Positions 5,851-12,370 of a DNA stretch of 12,370 bases are shown one piece after another. Position 1 is the stretch's first letter. The number at the start of each line of letters is the position of its first letter. The stretch comes from Methylococcaceae bacterium NSM2-1. GTDB taxonomy: Bacteria > Pseudomonadota > Gammaproteobacteria > Methylococcales > Methylomonadaceae. The stretch lies in assembly GCA_002256705.1 (NCBI GenBank), contig NQJI01000016.1, positions 1 through 12,370 on the forward strand, given 5' to 3'. Both the position numbers and the translations under genes were made by a program. The notes beneath the pieces were generated by a model. It saw only the letters and a program-made list of their open reading frames with translations, did no database searches and was not told the origin of the DNA.

Positions 5851-6010
5851 ATACCTTAATGAATTGAAGCATTTCTTTATGCACACTCAACCCATTAAAT
5901 CTGCCTGACGCAGGAATACTAGTGCGTAGAGTCATATCGCGTAACATGATTTTCTGATTGGGCCACTATTGGCTGTCACACTTCTCGGCATATTCCTCAG
6001 AACTTTCGCT

Positions 6011-8461
6011 ATGGATACACAAACTTCTACACCGAAAAATTTCCAGCTGGTTCATCAATTAACCCGGCGCATCAGAATTATGTCGCCGGTCTTGAAAAAT
6101 GATCAGGAGCGCGGCTATATTCTTGAAATTCTCTTAAAAAAACGACCTGAAATAAAAAAGATTCGCTCGGTTTATGCGTTGGGCTCAGTTGTTATTGAAT
6201 TTGATCCGGCCCGTTTGCCAAAAAAGAATTTACTTATTTTGCTGGATGCAGTGCTGGGTAATATTGCCCGGAAAAAGGCTGATCAGCACAAACAACAAAA
6301 GAAAGTCTTTGATGGTCCGGTACAGGAAGTTGATCTGGCTATTGAGGGTATGACCTGCGCATCCTGTGCTTTGCTGATTGAAATGGTGTTAAAGCGTGAT
6401 CCCGGCATCAAGCAGGCCAGCGTCAATTTCGGTACCTCAACCCTTACTGTTCATGGCCAGTTATCCAGGGATGATGTGAGCGCCAAGGTAGCGACCCTGG
6501 GCTATAAAACCTACGCGATGGATACATTGTCCCAACGCAAAAATCTGATTGAAAAGGAACAGCAACGGATTGTAATGTCTAAACGCCGTTTTATCTGGTC
6601 TGGACTGTTGAGTTTTCCCGTTGTGATTATTGGCATGAGTATGCCGACATCGCGCTGGCTGCACTGGCTGCAGTTTGCACTCACAACGCCGGTAGTCTTC
6701 TGGTCTGGCGGGACATTTTTTGCAAAAGCCTGGCGCCTGGCAAAACAACGAACGGCTAATATGGATACGTTAATTTCGCTGGGAGTAGGTTCTGCTTACG
6801 GCTATAGCTTGCCTGCATTATTCAGACGTAGAGGACATATTTACTTTGAAGCGGGCGCGGCCATTATAACTTTTGTATTGTTGGGGCGCTTTTTAGAGGA
6901 GCAAGCCAAAGGTAAGGCCGGTGAAGCGATACGTAAGCTGGTCGATTTGCAACCGCAAACCGCAACCCTCATTCGTGACGGGCAAGAAAGTGTTATTGCC
7001 GTTGATGATTGCGCCATAGACGATGTATTGCTGGTTCGTCCCGGCGAGAAAATTCCGACTGACGGCATCGTTATTCAGGGCGTATCCATGGTTGATGAGG
7101 CGATGGTGACGGGAGAAAGCTTGCCGGTCGTTAAAGACGTTGGCCACAAGGTGATTGGCGGTTGCGTCAACGGCAGTGGCGCGTTACGTATTCAGGTAAC
7201 AGCGGTGGGTATGGATACCGTGCTGGCGGGAATAGTGCACATGGTCGATCAGGCTCAGGCAACCAAGTTACCGATTCAAAAACAGGTGGATAAAATTTCC
7301 GCCGTGTTTGTGCCTTCAGTGATGGTGCTGTCGGGTTTAACCCTGACCGGCTGGCTGCTGGTGGGTGCGCCCTTCGGCTTTGCTTTTGGGAATGCCATAA
7401 CGGTCTTATTGATTGCCTGTCCTTGCGCGTTGGGCTTGGCAACGCCCGCCGCGATTATGGTGGGAGCCGGCCAGGCTGCACGTGAAGGAATTTATATCCG
7501 CAATGGAGAAAGTCTGGAAACAGCAGCGAAGCTCAATGTCGTCGTTTTTGACAAAACCGGCACGATTACCGAAGGCAAGCCTAAAGTCACCGATTTGCTT
7601 AAGCTGTCTGGATTGAGCAAGGAAAAAATAATCCGCTTGGCGGCATCGGCAGAAAATAATTCAGAACATTTTTTGGGCAAAGCGATAGTGGCTTTCGCTA
7701 AAGAGCAGTCTACTGTGTTGCAGGAATGTACGCATTTTTATAGTGAAAGCGGATGCGGAATCGAAGCGGCAGTTGATGGTAAAAAACTGTTGTTGGGTAA
7801 TGGCGCCTGGCTGTCAGAACAAGGAATCGATATTGATGGCTTGGTTGCAGCAGCCAGTGATTTTTCCGGGCAAGGTAAAACGCCGGTATTGATGGCAATC
7901 AATGGCAAAGCAGCGGCTGTATTTGGCATAGCAGACAAGCCCAGGCCGCAGGCCGTACAGGCAATACAGCGGCTGAAAAAATTAGGCATACACACGCTGA
8001 TGGTCACCGGTGATACTGAAAAAACGGCCTATTATATTGCCGCCATTGTGGGTATTGAAACAGTTATTGCCAATGCCAAACCCGAGGAGAAGCTGGCTAT
8101 CATCCACCAATTCCAAAGCGATGGCAAAAAAGTCGGCATGATCGGTGACGGTATTAACGATGCGCCGGCATTGGCTGCCGCCAACGTAGGCTTCGCCATC
8201 GGCACGGGTACTGATATAGCGATTGAATCGGCGGATATGACACTGGTGCACGGGGACATTACCAAAGTGACTGATGCTATTCAGTTAAGTACCGATACCA
8301 TCAGGATAATCAAGCAAAATCTGTTCTGGGCGTTTGGGTATAACGTTATTGCCATTCCGGTTGCGGCCATGGGTAAACTCAACCCGATGATAGCTTCCGC
8401 TGCAATGGCCCTAAGTTCGGTTTCGGTTATTGTTAACTCATTAAGATTAAATAAAAAATAG
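6011..8461 (+). CDS. Cu+-type P1B heavy-metal P-type ATPase with two N-terminal HMA-like domains
   Basis: This inner-membrane pump would export Cu+ (or Ag+) by ATP hydrolysis. From the ATG at 6011 it has 816 residues, close to E. coli CopA (834). Order: a cysteine-less HMA-like domain (about 11-86), a standard HMA domain with GMTCASC (C116, C119), two helices, an HMA-specific pair, the actuator domain with TGES (367-370), the CPC site in ACPCALG (470-472), phosphorylation site DKTGT (D514), [17 protein letters not shown] (712-) and final helices carrying YN (777-778) and MALSS (799-803). CPC, YN and MxxSS together are the Cu+ (P1B-1) signature. The nucleotide-domain motif reads SEHFLGKA instead of SEHPLGKA: H553 is kept but the proline is Phe. 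A longer TTG start at 5969 would add [17 protein letters not shown] is preferred, though no strong ribosome binding site precedes either. The next gene begins 7 bases after the stop. Confidence 0.95.
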   Translation: MDTQTSTPKNFQLVHQLTRRIRIMSPVLKNDQERGYILEILLKKRPEIKKIRSVYALGSVVIEFDPARLPKKNLLILLDAVLGNIARKKADQHKQQKKVFDGPVQEVDLAIEGMTCASCALLIEMVLKRDPGIKQASVNFGTSTLTVHGQLSRDDVSAKVATLGYKTYAMDTLSQRKNLIEKEQQRIVMSKRRFIWSGLLSFPVVIIGMSMPTSRWLHWLQFALTTPVVFWSGGTFFAKAWRLAKQRTANMDTLISLGVGSAYGYSLPALFRRRGHIYFEAGAAIITFVLLGRFLEEQAKGKAGEAIRKLVDLQPQTATLIRDGQESVIAVDDCAIDDVLLVRPGEKIPTDGIVIQGVSMVDEAMVTGESLPVVKDVGHKVIGGCVNGSGALRIQVTAVGMDTVLAGIVHMVDQAQATKLPIQKQVDKISAVFVPSVMVLSGLTLTGWLLVGAPFGFAFGNAITVLLIACPCALGLATPAAIMVGAGQAAREGIYIRNGESLETAAKLNVVVFDKTGTITEGKPKVTDLLKLSGLSKEKIIRLAASAENNSEHFLGKAIVAFAKEQSTVLQECTHFYSESGCGIEAAVDGKKLLLGNGAWLSEQGIDIDGLVAAASDFSGQGKTPVLMAINGKAAAVFGIADKPRPQAVQAIQRLKKLGIHTLMVTGDTEKTAYYIAAIVGIETVIANAKPEEKLAIIHQFQSDGKKVGMIGDGINDAPALAAANVGFAIGTGTDIAIESADMTLVHGDITKVTDAIQLSTDTIRIIKQNLFWAFGYNVIAIPVAAMGKLNPMIASAAMALSSVSVIVNSLRLNKK

Positions 8462-8468
8462 GCGCACA

Positions 8469-9299
8469 ATGGATCATTCAACAATGGATCATGGCATGCA
8501 GCATGTCGTTGCCGCTGCCGGTGGATTTGATTACGGTCTGGCCTTTATGGCGGGTGTATTGGGTAGCGGGCACTGCCTGGGGATGTGTGGCGCACTGGTT
8601 TCCGGCTACTTTATGAAGGCGGGAGCATCAAGAACTCTGCTACCTTATTTCTTTTATCAATTTGCCAGGATATTTGTTTACACCCTGGTCGGATTTGCTG
8701 CAGCTGCACTCGGATTTGTGCTGGTTTCCAGCGGCGTATTCGGTAAAGTTCAAAGCATCCTGCAAATGTTCATTGGTGCTGTCGTCATTATTCTCGCCCT
8801 GGGCATTTTAGGCTGGATCCCGTTTCAGGGCTCGGTAAGGTTATTGCCGATGAATTTATTACGCAGGGGTTATGCTGAATCAAGAACCAAAGGCCCTATC
8901 CTCGGTGCAAGCATTGCCGGATTGTTAAATGGCTTGATGCCGTGTCCGTTGACCTTCGCCATGGCGGTTAAGGCAACGTCAGCAACGACTATCATGGAAG
9001 GTGGGCTGTTAATGTTGACATTTGGATCAGGCACATTGCCCACCATGCTGTTTGTCAGTGTGGCGTTTGGCAAAATGAGCGCGCATTTTAGAGGCTTGAT
9101 GCTGAAGTTTGCCGCGCTCATTATGATAATAATGGGCTGCAATACCATTTACATGGGCTTGTCATTTTATGTGGCAGAGAACTTTCAGCAGCATAATTTC
9201 ATTCACGATATAAAAAATGAAATTGATGCGGTTATATTCTTTCTGGAACAAATGGTTGATTACTACGCTGGCATGATAAAACACATTCAGGACCAGTAA
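8469..9299 (+). CDS. DsbD_2 / sulfite-exporter-TauE-SafE-like membrane protein with His/Met-rich N-terminus
   Basis: The 276-residue protein has about six transmembrane helices. It carries GSGHCLGMCG (32-41, C36 and C40) and NGLMPCPL (154-161, C159-P160). These are the hallmark pair of the DsbD transmembrane-like family often annotated as sulfite exporter TauE/SafE and frequently found near cytochrome oxidase assembly genes. Members are thought to take part in redox or copper handling across the inner membrane; the transport substrate is unproven. The N-terminal tail MDHSTMDHGMQH (M1, H3, M6, H8, M10, H12) is a likely copper-binding sequence. The C-terminal 45 residues are helical and soluble. 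It follows the ATPase by 7 bases and the EcsC gene starts immediately at its stop, so these three genes are almost certainly co-transcribed and may be translationally coupled. Confidence 0.87.
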   Translation: MDHSTMDHGMQHVVAAAGGFDYGLAFMAGVLGSGHCLGMCGALVSGYFMKAGASRTLLPYFFYQFARIFVYTLVGFAAAALGFVLVSSGVFGKVQSILQMFIGAVVIILALGILGWIPFQGSVRLLPMNLLRRGYAESRTKGPILGASIAGLLNGLMPCPLTFAMAVKATSATTIMEGGLLMLTFGSGTLPTMLFVSVAFGKMSAHFRGLMLKFAALIMIIMGCNTIYMGLSFYVAENFQQHNFIHDIKNEIDAVIFFLEQMVDYYAGMIKHIQDQ

Positions 9300-10106
9300 A
9301 TGCAGCAGGCTGATTTTGTGGACCTGGTGCATGCGGCTCAAACTCTGGAATCAATGAGTCTGGCTACGCGTATGAGTCAACTAGTCGGCATGCCAATCGA
9401 AAAGGCGATGGCCGCATTACCCGGACACTGGTCTACCATTGTTACCCGCATTACCAAAACAGCGTTGAAAAAAGCACTGGACGGCGCTTTATTTTCCCTG
9501 AAATCAGCGCCAAGAGAGCCGGCGAATAAAACACACAAATTTCTTGCCGGCCTGAGTGGTGCTTTAGGCGGTTCATTTGGCATCATCGCCCTGGCAATTG
9601 AGTTGCCGGTATCTGCGACTATCATGCTGCGCTCGATTGCCGATATTGCGCGCAGTGAAGGTGAAGATCTTGAAGATATGGATACCAAAATGGCCTGTCT
9701 GACTGTATTTGCTTTGAGTGGCGGCGGTGCGGCGTCAGAGTCTGCGGATACCAGTTATTACGCCGTGCGTTCTTTTTTATCCAAGGCGTTAAGCGATAGC
9801 GCCAGTCACATTGCAGGGCGTGGTTTGTCAAAAGAAGGAGCGCCTGCGTTAGTGAAATTGCTAAGCGCTGTATCTACCCGTTTTAGTCTCCCGGTTTCAG
9901 AAAAATTGGCTGCACAGGCCATACCTGCAATCGGTTTAATAGGCGGAGCATCGGTTAATTTATTGTTTATTAATCATTATCAGAAAATGGCCAAAGCCCA
10001 TTTCACTGTGCGTCGATTGGAGCGGCGTTACGGAGAGAAATTAATAAAACAGGTTTATACAGAAATTGTAACCAGTAAAGCTGAAAATAAAAGATTGGCC
10101 TTTTGA
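9300..10106 (+). CDS. EcsC-family protein
   Basis: The 268-residue protein has the EcsC-family layout. A helical N-terminal part (1-70) is followed by a Gly/Ala-rich hydrophobic stretch (82-110, with LSGALGGSFGIIALAIELPV), then RSIADIARSEGEDLEDMDTK (111-130), the small-residue segment FALSGGGAASES (137-148), a second hydrophobic stretch (207-226) and a basic C-terminal helix (227-255, RRLERRYGEKL). EcsC was named from the Bacillus ecs locus; the biochemical role of the family is not established. The mix of hydrophobic segments suggests peripheral or membrane association. The ATG directly abuts the TAA of the preceding gene, pointing to coupled translation and a link with copper or membrane functions by context. 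AGGACC lies shortly upstream as a weak ribosome binding site. Confidence 0.87.
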   Translation: MQQADFVDLVHAAQTLESMSLATRMSQLVGMPIEKAMAALPGHWSTIVTRITKTALKKALDGALFSLKSAPREPANKTHKFLAGLSGALGGSFGIIALAIELPVSATIMLRSIADIARSEGEDLEDMDTKMACLTVFALSGGGAASESADTSYYAVRSFLSKALSDSASHIAGRGLSKEGAPALVKLLSAVSTRFSLPVSEKLAAQAIPAIGLIGGASVNLLFINHYQKMAKAHFTVRRLERRYGEKLIKQVYTEIVTSKAENKRLAF

Positions 10107-10187
10107 ATATCGATGCATACAGGGATCTTTCAGGTGCCAAAATTTAAAGATTAACTAACAAACTAAGTCTGATTGAAGGATTTGTTT

Positions 10188-10496
10188 ATGGCTAAGTGGT
10201 CAATTTTAAACATTCTGTCTTGCCTTGCGTACTTGGCTCCCGGGTTTAGCATTAGCTGTGGATTCAGCGGCTCTTTTGCCACCCAATCAAGCTTCAATTT
10301 TTCCAGGGCTACTCTGATATGGACGTTTGTTATTTGCCTATTCAGAAAGCCATTGCTTTCGATTTGTCAGATGTCAGTTTTAACTGGTGGGCCACTAATT
10401 TTACGCCAGACAAATACTCACCTATTATCTACGGGTTATCTACGGGCAGATTCGTATAGCCGCCTCATTAAACAGCACAGGGCAAAACAATTATGA
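10188..10496 (+). pseudogene. doubtful small gene, possibly frameshifted remnant
   Basis: An ATG at 10188 has a good ribosome binding site (GAAGGA, 10175-10180, 7 bases upstream). It opens a 102-codon frame whose first 25 residues resemble a secretion signal or membrane anchor (MAKWSILNILSCLAYLAPGF). After about residue 40 the composition becomes unlike a protein, rich in Ser, Leu, Cys and Thr. A second plus-strand frame, starting near 10256 and including an ATG at 10319, gives more protein-like sequence up to TAG at 10457-10459 (MDVCYLPIQKAIAFDLSDVS..., 46 residues from that ATG). A single indel near 10300 would join a signal-like start to that tail, giving roughly 90 residues. The first frame overlaps the next ATG by ATGA at 10493-10496. 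I do not recognise either part. It could also be noncoding. Confidence 0.3.
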
Positions 10497-12253
10497 CACA
10501 AAAGCGCATTTTAATTGTAGGTGGTGTTGCAGGTGGAGCGACCTGTGCGGCTCGAATCCGGCGCTTATGCGAAAAATGTGAAATCATTATTTTTGAGATG
10601 GGTTCATACGTTTCTTTTGCTAATTGCGGACTGCCTTACTTTATCGGGGATGTCATTGTTGAAGAAGAAAAGTTGCTGGTAGCAACGCCTGAACTGTTCA
10701 AAAATCGTTTTAATATTCAGGTTTGCACCGATACCGAAGTACTGTCAATTGATAAAGCCAACAAAACACTGGATGTGCGGGATCTTGCGACGGGCCAGAA
10801 TCGAGTCGAACGCTATGATGCTTTGGTGTTATCGACGGGAGCTTCGGCGGTTTGGCCCGATATCGACGGCATCAACCTTCCAGGCATTTATGCCTTGAGA
10901 ACCATTCCCGATAGCCGTCAGATTCGCGCGGCCCTGGAAAATATGACGCGCGCTGTAGTGATGGGAGCGGGCTATCTGGGACTGGAACTGGCTGAAAATT
11001 TGAGTAAACGCGGGGTAAAGGTAACCGTGCTACAGTCATCCAATCAGGTCATGCAGACATTGGATCAGGAAATGGCGGCTTTTGTTGCAAAGCATCTGGA
11101 ACAACACGGAATTGATTGCCGGTTGAACAGCAACGTTTCTTCCTTTCAACAAAATCCTGATCAAACCCTGAGCGTTAATCTGGTATCAGGACAGCAAATA
11201 ACAACCGAAGCGGTGATGATCTCTATCGGCGTGAAGCCGCGAGCACAATTGGCAGCACAAGCGGGTCTGGAGCTGGGGCAGCATGGCGGTATACGGGTTA
11301 ATGAAACCATGCAAACCAGCGACCCTGATATTTGGGCTGTTGGCGATGTCGTTGAAGTCCGTAATTTTATTACCAACGAATGGCTCATATGTCCACTGGC
11401 CGGACCGGCTAACCGACAAGGCCGCCTTGCCGCAGCCCATATTGTGGGTAAAGATGTAGCGGGGGAAACCGCGTTAATGTCTTATCGAGGGGTTCAGGGA
11501 ACTTCAGTTTGCGGCATTTTCGGATTAACGGTGGCAACAACCGGTGTTAACGAAAAGGCACTGAAAGCGGCGGATTTTACTCATTACGAAAAAGTCTATC
11601 TGCACCCGGGTAATCATGTCGGCTATTATCCCGGCGCAAAACCCATCCATATAAAATTGCTCTATGATACCCGGAATGGCAAGGTTCTGGGTGCGCAGGC
11701 ATTGGGCGAGTCAGGCGTAGCCCGGCGAATTGATGTGATTTCCGCATTCATACAAATGGGCGCTACCGTCTATGACCTCGAAGAAGCGGAACTCTGTTAT
11801 GCGCCGCAGTTTGGCGCTACCAAGGATCCTGTCAATCTGGCAGGGATGATAGCCGCCAATCATTTACGCGGTGATCATCCGCTGGCAAGATGGGAAGAAT
11901 TATTGGACACGCATGTCCGGGTTGCCGAAAATCACGATGAAGCACAACAATTGCTTGCGCTGATTCTGGATGATCCGTTTGCACAGGCGCAAATTGTCGA
12001 TGTACGGACGGCCGCTGAGTTTCAACAAAAACACATTCCCCAGGCGGTAAATATTCCCTTGGACTCGTTGCGTGATCGTTTGCAAGAATTATCACGGGAA
12101 CGTGAAATCTGGGTAGTCTGCGGTGTTGGGCAAAGGGCTTATAATGCTACCCGAATCTTGCAGCAGAACGGTTTCCGGGTCAGAAACCTGTCAGGCGGCA
12201 TGCAAACTTTTGTAACTCTTCAGCCACAGATTGACACAGATGCACACGGATAA
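10493..12253 (+). CDS. CoA-disulfide-reductase-like flavoprotein fused to a rhodanese domain
   Basis: This 586-residue FAD/NAD(P)H enzyme belongs to the pyridine-nucleotide-disulfide oxidoreductase family. Members reduce CoA disulfide, CoA persulfide or polysulfide, with the rhodanese domain handling sulfane sulfur. Seen: the N-terminal FAD motif VGGVAGGATCAARIR (9-23); the single catalytic cysteine in SFANCGLPY (C45); the NAD(P)H motif VMGAGYLGLELAENL (156-170); the second FAD motif WAVGDVVE (281-288); and the conserved ELCYAPQFGATKDPVN (433-448) near the active site. A C-terminal rhodanese domain follows (about 480-575), with VDVRTAAEF and the active loop CGVGQR (C543-R548). It is presumably cytosolic. 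It lies 386 bases after the EcsC gene, so it may have its own promoter. No strong ribosome binding site is visible. A role in persulfide or thiol redox balance is likely; the exact substrate is not determined. Confidence 0.93.
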   Translation: MTQKRILIVGGVAGGATCAARIRRLCEKCEIIIFEMGSYVSFANCGLPYFIGDVIVEEEKLLVATPELFKNRFNIQVCTDTEVLSIDKANKTLDVRDLATGQNRVERYDALVLSTGASAVWPDIDGINLPGIYALRTIPDSRQIRAALENMTRAVVMGAGYLGLELAENLSKRGVKVTVLQSSNQVMQTLDQEMAAFVAKHLEQHGIDCRLNSNVSSFQQNPDQTLSVNLVSGQQITTEAVMISIGVKPRAQLAAQAGLELGQHGGIRVNETMQTSDPDIWAVGDVVEVRNFITNEWLICPLAGPANRQGRLAAAHIVGKDVAGETALMSYRGVQGTSVCGIFGLTVATTGVNEKALKAADFTHYEKVYLHPGNHVGYYPGAKPIHIKLLYDTRNGKVLGAQALGESGVARRIDVISAFIQMGATVYDLEEAELCYAPQFGATKDPVNLAGMIAANHLRGDHPLARWEELLDTHVRVAENHDEAQQLLALILDDPFAQAQIVDVRTAAEFQQKHIPQAVNIPLDSLRDRLQELSREREIWVVCGVGQRAYNATRILQQNGFRVRNLSGGMQTFVTLQPQIDTDAHG

Positions 12254-12370
12254 ACTAAAACACAAAGAACTTAAGTCTTATTATCAAGAGTTTCTATGAG
12301 GTTTACAATGAGTTAGGCGGTGGCTTCCTGGAATCAGTCTATGAAAATGCAATGATTTTAGTTTTACAAC
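12240..12370 (+). pseudogene. GxxExxY-family protein, apparently frameshifted, cut by window edge
   Basis: Frame from 12259 reads without a start codon into NTKNLSLIIKSFYEVYNELG, followed by GGFLESVYENAM. This is the N-terminal signature of GxxExxY proteins (GFLESVY is the naming motif). The normal N-terminus of this family, a short basic stretch ending near KHKEL, is instead found in another frame. An ATG at 12240 gives MHTDKLKHKEL and would then stop at a TGA (12297-12299). One indel between about 12268 and 12280 would join the two halves, so the gene looks broken, or the assembly has an error there. The ATG overlaps the end of the preceding gene by 14 bases. The remainder lies outside the window. 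The molecular function of the family is not established. Confidence 0.68.

Noticed and set aside
5884..5945. Small CCTG/CAGG dyad in the gap before the ATPase as a terminator or operator.
   Set aside because: Only four base pairs with a 3-base loop and no T-tract.
6461..8484. Several minus-strand open frames of 60-95 codons under the ATPase gene.
   Set aside because: All antisense to a gene with complete P1B ATPase motifs; typical shadow frames.
1..12370. CRISPR array, tRNA, rRNA, complete insertion sequence or phage genes.
   Set aside because: No regularly spaced repeats, no cloverleaf or rRNA signatures and no transposase or phage motif was seen on either strand.

Overview
The window looks like chromosomal DNA of a gammaproteobacterium: moderately AT-rich, with very AT-rich intergenic stretches and compact same-strand gene runs. 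A free-living methanotroph-like or related aquatic gammaproteobacterium is a reasonable guess, but no gene here fixes the taxon. No rRNA, tRNA, CRISPR array or complete insertion sequence is visible.

Layout. (1) 1-822, plus strand: the possible 3' end of an unidentified gene, then ribA (GTP cyclohydrolase II, first step of riboflavin synthesis). (2) 848-3456, minus strand, convergent with ribA: a two-gene unit read from 3456 down. It encodes a protein with ATP-grasp-like motifs in a permuted order, then an M20-family amidohydrolase. One is a probable amide-bond-forming enzyme and the other an amide-bond-hydrolysing one. (3) 3457-3819: an AT-rich divergent regulatory region with a near-perfect 36-bp palindrome, further TGTGTTAT copies, and a good sigma-54 type -24/-12 promoter in front of a 71-aa hydrophobic protein (3820-4035). 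(4) 4036-4638: about 600 bp without a convincing gene, holding hairpin-forming intergenic repeats. (5) 4639-10106, plus strand: a metal-handling run. It holds a 60-aa free-standing CxxC/CCxGC metal-binding protein, an 88-aa single-pass membrane protein, a tandem hairpin/terminator, a 203-aa protein with a cysteine-less HMA-like domain, a Cu+-type P1B ATPase, a DsbD_2/TauE-SafE-like membrane protein with a His/Met-rich N-terminus, and an EcsC-family protein. (6) 10107-10492: a doubtful region that may hold a frameshifted small gene. (7) 10493-12253: a CoA-disulfide-reductase-like flavoprotein fused to a rhodanese domain. (8) 12240-12370: the start of a GxxExxY-family gene, apparently frameshifted and cut by the window edge.

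How the genes may work together. The metal run resembles the parts list of a copper delivery route for cytochrome oxidase assembly (CcoI-type ATPase plus a DsbD_2-like partner), but rearranged. The CCxGC domain that normally sits at the N-terminus of CcoI/FixI is a separate gene. The ATPase instead carries a cysteine-less HMA-like domain resembling that of its upstream neighbour, plus a standard GMTCASC domain. No oxidase gene is present in the window. The combination of single-domain metal-binding and small membrane proteins with a Cu+ ATPase and an EcsC protein is the most interesting system here. The sigma-54-like promoter with an upstream palindrome is the strongest regulatory signal.
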